This document shows, piece after piece, positions 15,933 through 25,074 of a DNA stretch of 64,000 nt (its first letter is position 1; every line of letters starts with the position of its first letter). The DNA is from Aureivirga sp. CE67 (GTDB taxonomy: Bacteria; Bacteroidota; Bacteroidia; Flavobacteriales; Flavobacteriaceae), in NCBI RefSeq assembly GCF_015767245.1, contig NZ_JADOTV010000007.1, positions 33,157-97,156 on the forward strand, given 5' to 3'. The position numbers and the translations under genes are program-made. Below the pieces are notes generated by a model that was not told the DNA's origin, ran no database searches, and saw only the letters and a program-made list of their open reading frames with translations.

Positions 15933-17711
15933 TTATTTGTCGTATAATTTATTGTATAAATTCTTAAAATGATCAAGAATTACATTACGTTTTGGTTTTA
16001 AAGTTGGAGTAAGTAATCCATTATCAATAGTCCAAACTGTAGGTGTCAATTCAATTTTCTTGATTTGTTCCCATTTTCCGAACTGATGATTCCTTTCATC
16101 GATTTCTTGGAAAATTCTTTCTTTTACTTTTGGATTATTAGCCATCTCTTCAAATGAACTTCCAACATCAAGGTCATGTCTACGAGCCCATTCTAAAACA
16201 AACTCAAAATTTGGCTGAACAATAGCTGCTGGCATTTTTTCACCTTCACCAACTACAAGAATTTGCTCGATAAAACGAGATTGTTTCATTTCATTTTCTA
16301 ATAGGGCAGGAGATACATATTTTCCTCCCGAAGTTTTAAAGATTTCTTTTTTACGACCTGTAATTTTCAAGAATCCTTCTGAGTCAATTTCTCCTTTATC
16401 TCCAGTATGGAAATATCCATCTTTTAATACTTCTGCAGTTTTTTTAGGATCTTTATTATATCCAAGCATTACATTTGGACCTTTTACTAAAATCTCACCA
16501 TCATCTGCAATTTTTACTTCAACATTTCTAATAGGTTTTCCTACAGTTCCGATTTTAAACATTCGATCTTTCATCATGTTTACAGCGATTACAGGAGAAG
16601 TTTCTGTTAATCCATAACCTTCCATAACTGAAAGTCCAGCAGCTGTAAAAATTCTTGCTAATCTTGGTTGAAGTGGAGCACTTCCTGAAACCATTGCGCT
16701 AATTTCACCTCCTAAAGCTTCTCGCCATTTTGAGAAAATAAGCTTATTCGCTATTTTTAATTTGTATTCATATAAAGCACCGTTTTCTTGATATGGTACC
16801 CATTTTTCTGCTACAGAAACAGCCCAAAAGAAAATTTGTCTTTTAGGAAATGGTAATTCTGCTCCTTTTGCTGTAATTGCATCGAAGATTTTTTCTAATA
16901 ATCTCGGAACAACACTCATAAAGTGAGGTTTTATTTCTTTAGCATTATCTGCTATTTTATCAATAGCTTCTGCAAAATAAATAGTTGCTCCTTCGTATTG
17001 ATATAGATAATGCAGCATTCTTTCAAAAATATGACAAACGGGTAAGAAACTAAGAACACGAGTTTCTCCTTCCACAAAAGGAAGTCTTGGATGGCTATCT
17101 AAAACGTTGCTAACAATATTTTTATGAGAAAGCATTACTCCTTTTGGAGTTCCAGTAGTTCCTGAAGTATAGATGATTGTTGCCAAATCATCTGCATTTA
17201 CATTATCTTTTCTTTTTTCAACATCTGGTTGTAGATCTTCGTTTTGAATTCCTAATTCAATAAGTTCTGTCCAGTTTTTACAATCTTCAATCTCTTCAAA
17301 AGAATAAATACCTTCTAATGTTGGTACATTATCCTTAATTTCATTTACTTTTTCTAATAAATCATTGTCCGATAAAAAACAATATTTTACTTCTGCATGA
17401 TTGAAAATGTATTCAAAATCGTGGTGAGAAATGGTAGGATAGATTGGGACATTTTGTGCTCCAGTTTGTAAAATTCCAATATCGACAATATTCCATTCTG
17501 TTCTATTTGTCGAAGATATTACAGCAATTTTATCATTTGGTTGTACTCCTAATTTAATTAAAGCTCTACTAATAGCATTCGCTTGATATATATATTCTTC
17601 CGTAGAAGTAGCACTCCATACATGATTTCTTTTCATTACCAGGGACTTAGAAAGGTTGTGCTTTTTAAGTTGGTGATATGGGAAATCAAAAATCCTAGTT
17701 ATTTCATTCAT
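15933..17711 (-). CDS. Long-chain fatty acid-CoA ligase (AMP-forming)
   Basis: 592 residues of the ANL superfamily, activating fatty acids to acyl-AMP and then acyl-CoA. The P-loop IIYTSGTTGTPKGVMLSHKN lies near residue 180, followed by GYGLTETSP, the A8 hinge region YFHTGDKGEIDSEGFLKITG and RKKEIFKTSGGKYVSP. Length and motifs match the FadD15-type ligases of Bacteroidota. It is a single gene with its own terminator. Chain-length preference cannot be read from the sequence. Confidence 0.93.
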   Translation of the reverse strand: MNEITRIFDFPYHQLKKHNLSKSLVMKRNHVWSATSTEEYIYQANAISRALIKLGVQPNDKIAVISSTNRTEWNIVDIGILQTGAQNVPIYPTISHHDFEYIFNHAEVKYCFLSDNDLLEKVNEIKDNVPTLEGIYSFEEIEDCKNWTELIELGIQNEDLQPDVEKRKDNVNADDLATIIYTSGTTGTPKGVMLSHKNIVSNVLDSHPRLPFVEGETRVLSFLPVCHIFERMLHYLYQYEGATIYFAEAIDKIADNAKEIKPHFMSVVPRLLEKIFDAITAKGAELPFPKRQIFFWAVSVAEKWVPYQENGALYEYKLKIANKLIFSKWREALGGEISAMVSGSAPLQPRLARIFTAAGLSVMEGYGLTETSPVIAVNMMKDRMFKIGTVGKPIRNVEVKIADDGEILVKGPNVMLGYNKDPKKTAEVLKDGYFHTGDKGEIDSEGFLKITGRKKEIFKTSGGKYVSPALLENEMKQSRFIEQILVVGEGEKMPAAIVQPNFEFVLEWARRHDLDVGSSFEEMANNPKVKERIFQEIDERNHQFGKWEQIKKIELTPTVWTIDNGLLTPTLKPKRNVILDHFKNLYNKLYDK

Positions 17712-17884
17712 GATCTATTCTGTTTTCAGACAAATGCAAAATAGAAAAATATAAATCATAAAACAAATAGAGGATTTTAAATTCTGATTTTTTTTTAAAA
17801 TAAAATTAATTTTTGTGAAAGATTTTTATTATTCGTAAATTAAATCTGTATAAATCGATAAAGTAATTTTATTTACTCTTAAAT

Positions 17885-17916
17885 TGAAGCGAATTCTAAA
17901 TTTAGAATTCGCTTCA
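17885..17916 (-). terminator. 32-bp perfect palindrome after the SDR gene
   Basis: A loopless perfect palindrome, arm GAAGCGAATTCTAAA then its exact complement, extended by one T-A pair. It lies 5 bases past the SDR stop codon. It is the probable terminator, but the minus-strand tail is AATTT and not a T run, so a protein-binding or cruciform site is an alternative. Confidence 0.5.
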
Positions 17917-17921
17917 TTCTT

Positions 17922-18653
17922 TTATGCTTCTTGTCTTGTTGCTGCAAGTACAATTTCTCTAATATTTACATTTTGTGGTTGGCTAAAAGCAAACCAAATT
18001 GAATTTGCAATTGTCTCTGGTTTTAAAACACCACCCATTTCTTTTTTCCAAGCTTCATATCCATTAATAATGTCATCTGAAGTTGTATGAGATAGTAATT
18101 CTGTTTCTACAGCTCCTGGAGCAATAATGATAATTCTTACATTATCTTTTGCAGCTTCTTCACGAGCATTTTCTGTCAACCCATGAACAGCAAATTTTGT
18201 TCCTGTATAAGCAGTATGATTCGGGAATGTTTTAATTCCTGCAATAGAACTTACATTAAAAATAGTTCCTGTTTTTCTTTCTTTCATTTTTGATAAAACA
18301 ATCTGCATTCCGTTCAACATTCCAATGATATTTACATCAAACATTTTCTTCCATTCTTCTGGATTTTGAACTGCAATATCTCCAAGTAACATTAAACCTG
18401 CATTGTTAATCAAAGCTTCTACTGGACCAAAAGTATCTTCTGCTTCTGCCACAGCATTTTGAAAAGCATTATAATCTGTAACATCTACTTTACGACACAT
18501 TGAATTTGGTAAATTCAACTCTTCTAATTTTTCAATTCTTCTTCCTAATAATAAAACTGGATGTCCTTTTGAAGAAAACAATCTTGCTGTTGCTGCTCCA
18601 ATTCCTGAACTTGCTCCTGTAATTACGATTAATCCTTTGTTATTAGTTTCCAT
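17922..18653 (-). CDS. Short-chain dehydrogenase/reductase
   Basis: 243 residues, classical SDR. The dinucleotide-binding TGASSGIG lies near residue 13, GRRIEKLEEL suggests NADP(H) by its arginine pair, NNAG is present, and the catalytic Ser, Tyr and Lys are seen in FNVSSIAG and AYTGTKFA. It is most like the YdfG-type oxidoreductases with broad alcohol or hydroxy-acid substrates. It is divergent from a LysR regulator, the standard arrangement of a regulator and its target. Confidence 0.9.
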   Translation of the reverse strand: METNNKGLIVITGASSGIGAATARLFSSKGHPVLLLGRRIEKLEELNLPNSMCRKVDVTDYNAFQNAVAEAEDTFGPVEALINNAGLMLLGDIAVQNPEEWKKMFDVNIIGMLNGMQIVLSKMKERKTGTIFNVSSIAGIKTFPNHTAYTGTKFAVHGLTENAREEAAKDNVRIIIIAPGAVETELLSHTTSDDIINGYEAWKKEMGGVLKPETIANSIWFAFSQPQNVNIREIVLAATRQEA

Positions 18654-18710
18654 GATACTATTTTTTATTTATTTTAAATAACTGAAAATCAGTCTTAATT
18701 AATTTGAAAA

Positions 18711-18741
18711 CAAAATTAAGTTACAATATTTTTAGCTCAAA
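18711..18741 (-). promoter_or_regulatory. Promoter of the SDR gene
   Basis: On the minus strand TTTG (18741-18738), 19 bases, then TAATTTTG (18718-18711) fit the Bacteroidota consensus exactly. On the plus strand the next element, TATTTTTG at 18746-18753, is a possible -7 box for the LysR gene, so the two promoters sit back to back and could be controlled by one LysR site. Confidence 0.6.
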
Positions 18742-18776
18742 ATACTATTTTTGTATATCTATTATAAGTTAAAATT

Positions 18777-19607
18777 ATGGATGAACGTTTGTTAAGATTT
18801 TTTGTTGCAGTATATGAAGAAAAGAACTTGTCAAGAGCTGCAGAAAAGTGTTTTGTTTCGCAACCGAATATTTCTAACGGAATCAAACAGTTAGAAGAAA
18901 TTATAGGAAAAGAATTATTTACAAGACATAAGAGAGGTGTAGTTTTAAAAGAAAGTGCACATTATTTATATCCGATTGCAAAACGAATTCTTGGAGAACT
19001 ACAATCAATTCCAACTATTTTTAAAGAAGAGAAATTTCATCAAAAAGTAGTAATAGGAATTGCAGATAGTTTGTCACAACAGTTTAAAAGTGAGTTTTTT
19101 CTAAATGTTTCCAAAAACGTTGAAAATATCGAATGGGATGTTCGTGAAATGCATCGTGATTGTGAACTGAATTTATTAGTTCGAGAATGGAAATTTGAAG
19201 CGCATCTTTTTCTTCCGATTTGGAAAGAAAATTATGTTTTATGTATTCCAAATAATCATCCTTTGGTTGAAAAAGAAGAAATTCATCTTAGTGATTTAAG
19301 TGGAGAACCTTTCATTCATTGTCCTCCTTGTGAAGCGCATCAGCAAAGTTTATCTATCTTGAATAGTTCTGGAGAAAAATGGAATACAGTTGCTAATTGT
19401 AGTACAAAAACAGAAGTTTTAAGTTTATTAATGGCTGGATTGGGAATTTCTTTTCTTCCAGATTATTTTGCTAAAAACTGGAGTGGTTTTCAGATAAAAG
19501 ATTATGTTGGTCCAAAATATTATCGTGAGATTGGACTTTCTTATGCAAAAGAAAGTTTGAAAAATAATGCCGTTAAAGAAATTGTGGAATTGTATTCGAA
19601 GGAATAA
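18777..19607 (+). CDS. LysR-family transcriptional regulator
   Basis: 276 residues. The N-terminal winged HTH is clear (EEKNLSRAAEKCFVSQPNIS, then IKQLEEIIGKELFTR), followed by a substrate-binding domain with LSDLSGEPFIHCPPCEAHQ. The double proline and two cysteines in that loop (CPPC) are unusual and could be redox-sensing, though this is only inference. It is divergent from the SDR gene, which is the likely target. Confidence 0.92.
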   Translation: MDERLLRFFVAVYEEKNLSRAAEKCFVSQPNISNGIKQLEEIIGKELFTRHKRGVVLKESAHYLYPIAKRILGELQSIPTIFKEEKFHQKVVIGIADSLSQQFKSEFFLNVSKNVENIEWDVREMHRDCELNLLVREWKFEAHLFLPIWKENYVLCIPNNHPLVEKEEIHLSDLSGEPFIHCPPCEAHQQSLSILNSSGEKWNTVANCSTKTEVLSLLMAGLGISFLPDYFAKNWSGFQIKDYVGPKYYREIGLSYAKESLKNNAVKEIVELYSKE

Positions 19608-19619
19608 TTTCTACAAATT

Positions 19620-20606
19620 TCACATCAAAAATCCATTATTTTCTAAATATGGTTCAGGAATATCAGGATCATTAATCATTTCTTTCAAATCTGTCTCAAT
19701 AGATTTTGAAATAGAAGTTATTGGAACATCATTATAAGTCCCTTCAAAAGGATTTTCAGAATAATCACCAATTTTCTCCATCAAGAAAAAAATCCATGTG
19801 ATTAAACCAGAAAGGAAAGGACATAAATAAATAATCCAGTTTTGTTTATCTTCAATCGCATCAATCAATCCAAAAGGAATAAAAGCACAAAAAACATAGG
19901 TCATCCAAATAGCAACAGAAGCATATTGACGTGGAAAAGGAAAATTTTTGATTCTTTCAGATTTTCCTTGATCTGTATATAAATTACCAATCAATTTTGA
20001 AAGCTCCATATGTCTAAAATCTTCAAAATAATCTTGATCTCTAAGTTCTTGAAGCCTTATGGATTGATTTTTTAAAATCTGAGTTGCTTTGTTAGATTTT
20101 CCTTCCAATTCCAAAATTTCTTTTTGAGAAATATAACAAGAAAGCTCTTTATTTAATTTATTATTATAATCCTCACAAACAGTAGGAACATACAAGAAAT
20201 TCAAGCGATTTTCTGTATGTTCCCATTGTTTACTTAATCTTAATTGATGTCTTAAAGCAGTCATCCAAGCAATATGTCTGTAAATAAGTTCTTTTCGGAT
20301 TTCATCCTGATTTTTTCCTTGCACATAAGAAATTGCAAAAGCACCAAAAGTTCTACTATTATTCACAATACTTCCCCAGATTTTACGAGCTTCCCAAGTT
20401 CTGTCATAAGAACTATTATTTTTAAACCCTAAATAAAAAGCAACTGCAATTCCAATAATTGCAATTGGTCCCCAAGGTAAACTGAAATCAATATTGAAAT
20501 AATGTGAAGTAAAATAAATTATAAAACCGTATAATGCTCCAATAATAAATGGCCATTTTGACCAAATTAGAGTCATCCAAAAACTATATTTTCTTCTTAC
20601 ATACAT
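19620..20606 (-). CDS. Bestrophin-family channel
   Basis: 328 residues of the bacterial bestrophin family (formerly UPF0187), pentameric anion or cation channels. The N-terminus MYVRRKYSFWMTLIWSKW leads to membrane helices at about 17-35 and 45-60, the conserved NSSYDRTWEARKIWGSIVNN follows, and two more helices lie near 230-285. It starts 18 bases after the quinone oxidoreductase gene ends, so the two are probably cotranscribed. It ends 12 bases from the convergent LysR gene. Confidence 0.9.
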   Translation of the reverse strand: MYVRRKYSFWMTLIWSKWPFIIGALYGFIIYFTSHYFNIDFSLPWGPIAIIGIAVAFYLGFKNNSSYDRTWEARKIWGSIVNNSRTFGAFAISYVQGKNQDEIRKELIYRHIAWMTALRHQLRLSKQWEHTENRLNFLYVPTVCEDYNNKLNKELSCYISQKEILELEGKSNKATQILKNQSIRLQELRDQDYFEDFRHMELSKLIGNLYTDQGKSERIKNFPFPRQYASVAIWMTYVFCAFIPFGLIDAIEDKQNWIIYLCPFLSGLITWIFFLMEKIGDYSENPFEGTYNDVPITSISKSIETDLKEMINDPDIPEPYLENNGFLM

Positions 20607-20624
20607 ATTACTTGTTTTTAATGA

Positions 20625-21620
20625 TTAATTTGTTGAGGTTGTCAGTAATAATTTTCCTTTAACTAATCCTTTTTCTAATTTTTCATGTGCTTTTTGAACA
20701 TCTTCTAAAGGCATCGTTTCATAAATCGGATTTATTTTCCCTTCATCTAACCATTGGAATAATTTCTTTAATCCTTCATCTACTAATGGATAATTATTAT
20801 TAAAAGTTGCATATAATTCAGAAAAAGAAATCGTTGGAGCTTTTCCGAAATATTTTACACTTTCTTCCATTAAGTTAAAATCACCTAAACCTGCTAAAAA
20901 TCCAAAAATCACAATATGACCAAGTGGTGCTAATAATTCTAAATCATTTTTCACAGAATTCCCTACAACAGGATTAAATACATAATCAATGTTGTTTTTG
21001 CCAATTTCTGCAATTAATTTTTTCTTCCAATTTTCTTCAGAAGTATTGAATGCTAAATCAGCTCCAAGTTTTAAAGCGTTTTCCACTTTTTCTGCTCGTC
21101 TTTCCAAAGCAACAATTCTAAGTTTAAAGATTTTTGCAATTTGTATTAATGCAGTTCCAACTCCTCCAGAAGCAGCATAAATCATTGCTGTTTTTCCTTC
21201 TTTCACTTGCGCAACATTTTTCAACATATGATATGCCGTAAAATAATTTACAGGTAAAACAGCAGCTTTTAATAAATCTGCATTAGGATCTAAAACAACT
21301 AATTTATCTGCATCAACTACAGCAAATTCTGCATAAACTGAAGAACCAATTACACCTAGAAAAGCAACTTTATCTCCTTTTTTTAGTTTGGTATCATTTG
21401 CATCTTCAATAATTCCTGCTCCTTCTACACCAGGTATAAATGGTAAATCAGGCATCATTCCTGGAGGCATGTTTCCTTCACGTAAAATGGTATCGATAAA
21501 ATTTACTGGCGCAGCTTTGATTTTTACTAAAACTTGTCCTTTTTCCAATTTTGGAGTTTCTACATCTTTATATTCCAAAACTTCTATACCTCCATTTTTT
21601 TCTATTTGAATCGCTTTCAT
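20625..21620 (-). CDS. Zinc-free quinone oxidoreductase, MDR family
   Basis: 331 residues of the medium-chain dehydrogenase superfamily. The GroES-like N-terminus has FIPGVEGAGIIEDAND, and the NADPH-binding fold has YAASGGVGTALIQIAK. The cysteines and histidines that hold zinc in alcohol dehydrogenases are absent, as in quinone reductases and enoyl reductases. An AraC regulator lies upstream on the same strand and may control it. Confidence 0.9.
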   Translation of the reverse strand: MKAIQIEKNGGIEVLEYKDVETPKLEKGQVLVKIKAAPVNFIDTILREGNMPPGMMPDLPFIPGVEGAGIIEDANDTKLKKGDKVAFLGVIGSSVYAEFAVVDADKLVVLDPNADLLKAAVLPVNYFTAYHMLKNVAQVKEGKTAMIYAASGGVGTALIQIAKIFKLRIVALERRAEKVENALKLGADLAFNTSEENWKKKLIAEIGKNNIDYVFNPVVGNSVKNDLELLAPLGHIVIFGFLAGLGDFNLMEESVKYFGKAPTISFSELYATFNNNYPLVDEGLKKLFQWLDEGKINPIYETMPLEDVQKAHEKLEKGLVKGKLLLTTSTN

Positions 21621-21754
21621 TTTTTGCTAATTACTTTAATAAATTTAATAATTAAAATATTGAAAATCAACACTTAATTTATTGATTTGAATTTGTAAAA
21701 TTAAGCTATAAAGGAGTGGTTGAATAGGAATTATCTATCTGATTCTGGTAAAAA

Positions 21755-22618
21755 TCAACGATTTTCTCTGAATTGTTTTGGAGTGAAATTTGTTTGTTTT
21801 TTGAAATATTTCCCAAAATAAGAAGGATCTGAGAAATTCAACAAATAAGCAATTTCTGCAATATCAATAGTTGAATATTTAAGAAGATTTTTCGCTTCTA
21901 AAAGTAAACGATTAGTCAAGTGTTCTTTAATTGTTTTTCCTGTAAGAATTTTAATTTGATGATTTAAATAATTTGGAGTAAGATTTAATTTTTCAGCATA
22001 AAAATCAACATGTTTCTTTTCTATAAAATAGTTATTTACCAAATTTTTGAAATTGGAAATTAACTTTTGTCCTGAATTTTCATTATCATTAATTTGAAGT
22101 GAATTTTCTTGTATTTTTTTCGTCTTTTCTAAGAATGCTAAAACCAAATATTTTACAACTTCTAGATTGTTTTTTTCTTCTAAAATCATTGAAAAAAACT
22201 TTAAAAATTCCTTTTTTTCTTTATCATTTAAATGAAAAACATTTTGATTTAAAATATCAAAAAATGAATACTTATTTTCTATTTTTTCTACAATTGGTAA
22301 TAAAAAATCTGGTTTAATAAATATCAAAAATCCTTTCATAGTTTTTCCTCGAACAAAACTAAAAATATGCTCTGGAGATTGAAAAAACAATATATTTTTC
22401 TGTTGTTCAAATTTCTTTGTATTCAATTGCATTTTTCCTTCTTGCTGATTTTCTAAAAAAATAATCGAATAAAAATCTCTTCGATGTGGAAAAACCATTT
22501 CAGAAGTAGATGGATAGGTTTCTTGATGAGAAAAAATATCAAAATTCTCAGAGATTGGTTTTCGATCAAAATTCACAAACTCATAAAGTTCTTGAAAACT
22601 AGAAATTTGTTTTATCAT
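21755..22618 (-). CDS. AraC-family transcriptional regulator
   Basis: 287 residues from ATG 22618 (MIKQISSFQ). A longer frame reaches an ATG at 22669, but that codon lies inside the terminator hairpin of the upstream gene, so the later start is preferred. The N-terminal sensing domain has FPHRRDFYSIIF, and the C-terminal HTH pair ends DPSYFGKYFKKQTNFTPKQF. It is clearly a paralogue of the AraC protein at 23659-24546. It lies upstream of the quinone oxidoreductase gene. Confidence 0.9.
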   Translation of the reverse strand: MIKQISSFQELYEFVNFDRKPISENFDIFSHQETYPSTSEMVFPHRRDFYSIIFLENQQEGKMQLNTKKFEQQKNILFFQSPEHIFSFVRGKTMKGFLIFIKPDFLLPIVEKIENKYSFFDILNQNVFHLNDKEKKEFLKFFSMILEEKNNLEVVKYLVLAFLEKTKKIQENSLQINDNENSGQKLISNFKNLVNNYFIEKKHVDFYAEKLNLTPNYLNHQIKILTGKTIKEHLTNRLLLEAKNLLKYSTIDIAEIAYLLNFSDPSYFGKYFKKQTNFTPKQFRENR

Positions 22619-22648
22619 TGATTTAAAATTTAACATTATAAAAATAAA

Positions 22649-22684
22649 CAACTTGTGTAATGATATCAAATATTACACAAGTTG
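22649..22684 (-). terminator. Terminator of the NmrA-like gene
   Basis: Perfect 13-bp stem CAACTTGTGTAAT / ATTACACAAGTTG with a 10-base loop, followed on the minus strand by TTTATTTTT. Confidence 0.9.
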
Positions 22685-22711
22685 CATCATAAAATAAGGA
22701 ACAAAATATTA

Positions 22712-23572
22712 TTAGATAAAATATTGTTTGTTATTTTCAAAAAATGACCTTGCAGAAATATATTCTTTTCCAGTCAAGTTTTTGAAATCTTCAGAATATT
22801 CAGCTGTCCAACCTTGTTTCATGATGTAATTCAATTCCATTATTGCATTTACTAACCATTCTGGCATACCGTTTCCAAGCATACTTTCTTTAGCTTTTTC
22901 TTCTGGAATATCAATGTAAGTAATCTTTCTTCCAACAATTTCACTCAAAATTTCAGCATATTCTTCATTTGTTAAAGCCAATCCGCTTAAATTAAACACT
23001 TGATTAAAATATTGATCAGAAGTTAAAGCAATTGCAGCAACTTCTGCAATATCATTTACATCTACCATTCCTAATTTTGCATTTCCATTTGGCAGATAAA
23101 ATCCGTTATGCTCTTTAATTGTCTGACTATGAAAATTGATGAAATTTTGAAGGAAATTATTAGGACGAACAAAAGTGTAATTGATTCCTGACTCTCTCAA
23201 CAAATCTTCACTTTTTCCAGCCCAACGAGCCATTTCAATTTGTCCATTAGAATCAGCTCCTAAAGCAGTACTTCGAACAATATGTTTTACATTATTTTTC
23301 TTTGCAGCATTTATCACTAATTGTGTGATAAATTCAGGATTTTGCATTAAAGGCGTTACTAAAAAAACACGATCTTTATCTTTTAAAGCTTCATCCAATT
23401 CTTGTTGATTTGTAAAATCAACTTTTAATGGTTTAGCACTAAGTTTTTCAATAGATTCGAAATAACTTTCATTTCGAACACCTGCAAAAATTTTCACATT
23501 TTTATCTTGAAGTTTTTCTATAACAGTTTTTCCAACATTTCCGTTTGCTCCTAATACGATGATATTTTCCAT
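22712..23572 (-). CDS. NmrA-like NAD(P)-binding protein
   Basis: 286 residues from ATG 23572 (MENIIVLGANGNVG); an earlier in-frame start would add 17 residues before the conserved nucleotide-binding strand and is not expected. The Rossmann motif GANGNVG is followed by VFLVTPLMQ and a SDR-like atypical fold with FVRPNNFLQNF. Such proteins are redox sensors or NADPH-dependent quinone reductases (QorB-like). The gene lies directly after an AraC regulator in the same direction. Confidence 0.88.
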   Translation of the reverse strand: MENIIVLGANGNVGKTVIEKLQDKNVKIFAGVRNESYFESIEKLSAKPLKVDFTNQQELDEALKDKDRVFLVTPLMQNPEFITQLVINAAKKNNVKHIVRSTALGADSNGQIEMARWAGKSEDLLRESGINYTFVRPNNFLQNFINFHSQTIKEHNGFYLPNGNAKLGMVDVNDIAEVAAIALTSDQYFNQVFNLSGLALTNEEYAEILSEIVGRKITYIDIPEEKAKESMLGNGMPEWLVNAIMELNYIMKQGWTAEYSEDFKNLTGKEYISARSFFENNKQYFI

Positions 23573-23658
23573 TTTGATTTTATTTAAAATTTCTAATACA
23601 AAGTTAGGCTCGTTTCTGACCAAAAAATAACCAATAATGAGGGAAGAATGACCAAAAA

Positions 23659-24546
23659 TTAGTAAAGCTTTTTGTATTCTTTTGGCGTCATATTTACTAG
23701 CTTTTTAAAAAATCTTGTAAAATGTGTTGGCTCCTCAAAACCTAAATTATAAGCTATTTCAGAAATAGAAAATGTAGAATATTTTAATTCTTTTTTTGCT
23801 TCATGAATTATTTTTTCATTGATCAATTCTTTAGCTGTTTTTCCTTTAGATTCTTTTAAAACTTGATTTAAATAACTGGGAGAAACATTCAATTTTTCTG
23901 CATAAGAAATGGTCTGTTTATTTTTTAAATAATAATTATTCAATAAATTTTCGAATTTAAAAACCAATTCTTCTTTAAGAGTAGAAGTTTGTTTCTCTTT
24001 TATGGTTAGTTCATTCAGACCTTTAATTTTGAATAAAAATGACAGTAAATTAGATTGAAGTATTTCATAGCGATATAAATTTTCGACATAATATTCTTTA
24101 TACAACTTTTCGAAATCAGCTTTCAAACTTTCTTTTGATACTGATGTTAATTGAAAAGAATTTTTGTCAGCAACATCAAAAAATGAAAAGTCTTTTTTAA
24201 AGTCTCCTTGATAAAAATTCAGAAAATCCAATTTGAAATAAAGAATAAAACCAGTAGTATTTTCACTTCTTTTCCAAGAATAAATATGATCAGGAGATAG
24301 GAAAAAAAGCGAATTTTTCAATTGATTATTTTTTTCGGAATCAATCTCTATTTCTGTTTCTTGATTTGTATTTAAAATAAGAGAAACTTGATAAAAATCC
24401 TTTTGATAAGGAAGCATTTTGAAAGCTGTATCAGAAGGGATTTTTTCAAATTTTAAAATAAAAAACTCTGGAATATTTGTTCTTTTTTGAAACCCAGTTG
24501 CTTCAAATAAATCGTTTATTTCTTTGAATCTTTTAATTTTTGTCAT
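23659..24546 (-). CDS. AraC-family transcriptional regulator
   Basis: 295 residues. The N-terminal half shares the pattern PYQKDFYQVSLI with the neighbouring AraC protein, and the C-terminal HTH pair ends EPTHFTRFFKKLVNMTPKEY. Its ATG abuts the stop codon of the NTF2-like gene with no gap, so it is translated from the same transcript. It probably controls this operon or the following NmrA-like gene. Confidence 0.92.
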   Translation of the reverse strand: MTKIKRFKEINDLFEATGFQKRTNIPEFFILKFEKIPSDTAFKMLPYQKDFYQVSLILNTNQETEIEIDSEKNNQLKNSLFFLSPDHIYSWKRSENTTGFILYFKLDFLNFYQGDFKKDFSFFDVADKNSFQLTSVSKESLKADFEKLYKEYYVENLYRYEILQSNLLSFLFKIKGLNELTIKEKQTSTLKEELVFKFENLLNNYYLKNKQTISYAEKLNVSPSYLNQVLKESKGKTAKELINEKIIHEAKKELKYSTFSISEIAYNLGFEEPTHFTRFFKKLVNMTPKEYKKLY

Positions 24547-25074
24547 TTATTTCTTTACTTCTGCATCCAATTGAAGAATTTTGAAAATATCTCCATATCG
24601 AACAATTTTTAATTTTTGAAAAATCAATAGATCATATTTTTTTCCTGAATAATCCTTAGCTTTCCAATTCACATCATATGTGATATTCCAAGTTTTATCT
24701 TCGTTTTGTTTTACTTTAATATTTTTCAAATAATGTCGATTCCAAAAAATAGTTGATTCCACACCTTCATACCATTTAATAAAATCTTTTTTTGATTTAA
24801 TTTCAAAATCTGGATAATTCATCTGGACATAATCGTCTAAAAATTTCAAGAAAAAACCAGTTTCTTTTTGATGATCAAATCCAGAAAACCATTGATAAAC
24901 AAAAGATAAAACATCTGTTTCGCTATATTCAAATCTAGCATTCCAGTCATAATTTTTACTCAATGCATTGATTGTTTTATTTTCCTGCGAATGACAAAAA
25001 TGAATTCCGATAACTAAAAAAAATATAAAACCATGAAAAATATTCATGGTTTTAAGGTTTATATTCATTTTCAT
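24547..25074 (-). CDS. Secreted NTF2/SnoaL-like protein
   Basis: 175 residues. A hydrophobic signal segment lies at about 10-28 (FFLVIGIHFCHSQ), and a cone-shaped NTF2-like fold is suggested by YQWFSGFDHQKETGFFLKFL and the later strands WNITYDVNWKAKDYSGK. The start overlaps the stop of the upstream MRJP-like gene as ATGA, which fixes ATG 25074 as the start. The function is unknown; NTF2-like proteins may be enzymes or binding proteins. Confidence 0.65.
   Translation of the reverse strand: MKMNINLKTMNIFHGFIFFLVIGIHFCHSQENKTINALSKNYDWNARFEYSETDVLSFVYQWFSGFDHQKETGFFLKFLDDYVQMNYPDFEIKSKKDFIKWYEGVESTIFWNRHYLKNIKVKQNEDKTWNITYDVNWKAKDYSGKKYDLLIFQKLKIVRYGDIFKILQLDAEVKK

Noticed and set aside
25030..25050. 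CCATGAA / TTCATGG inverted repeat
   Set aside because: It lies inside the start of the NTF2-like coding region and is short enough to arise by chance.
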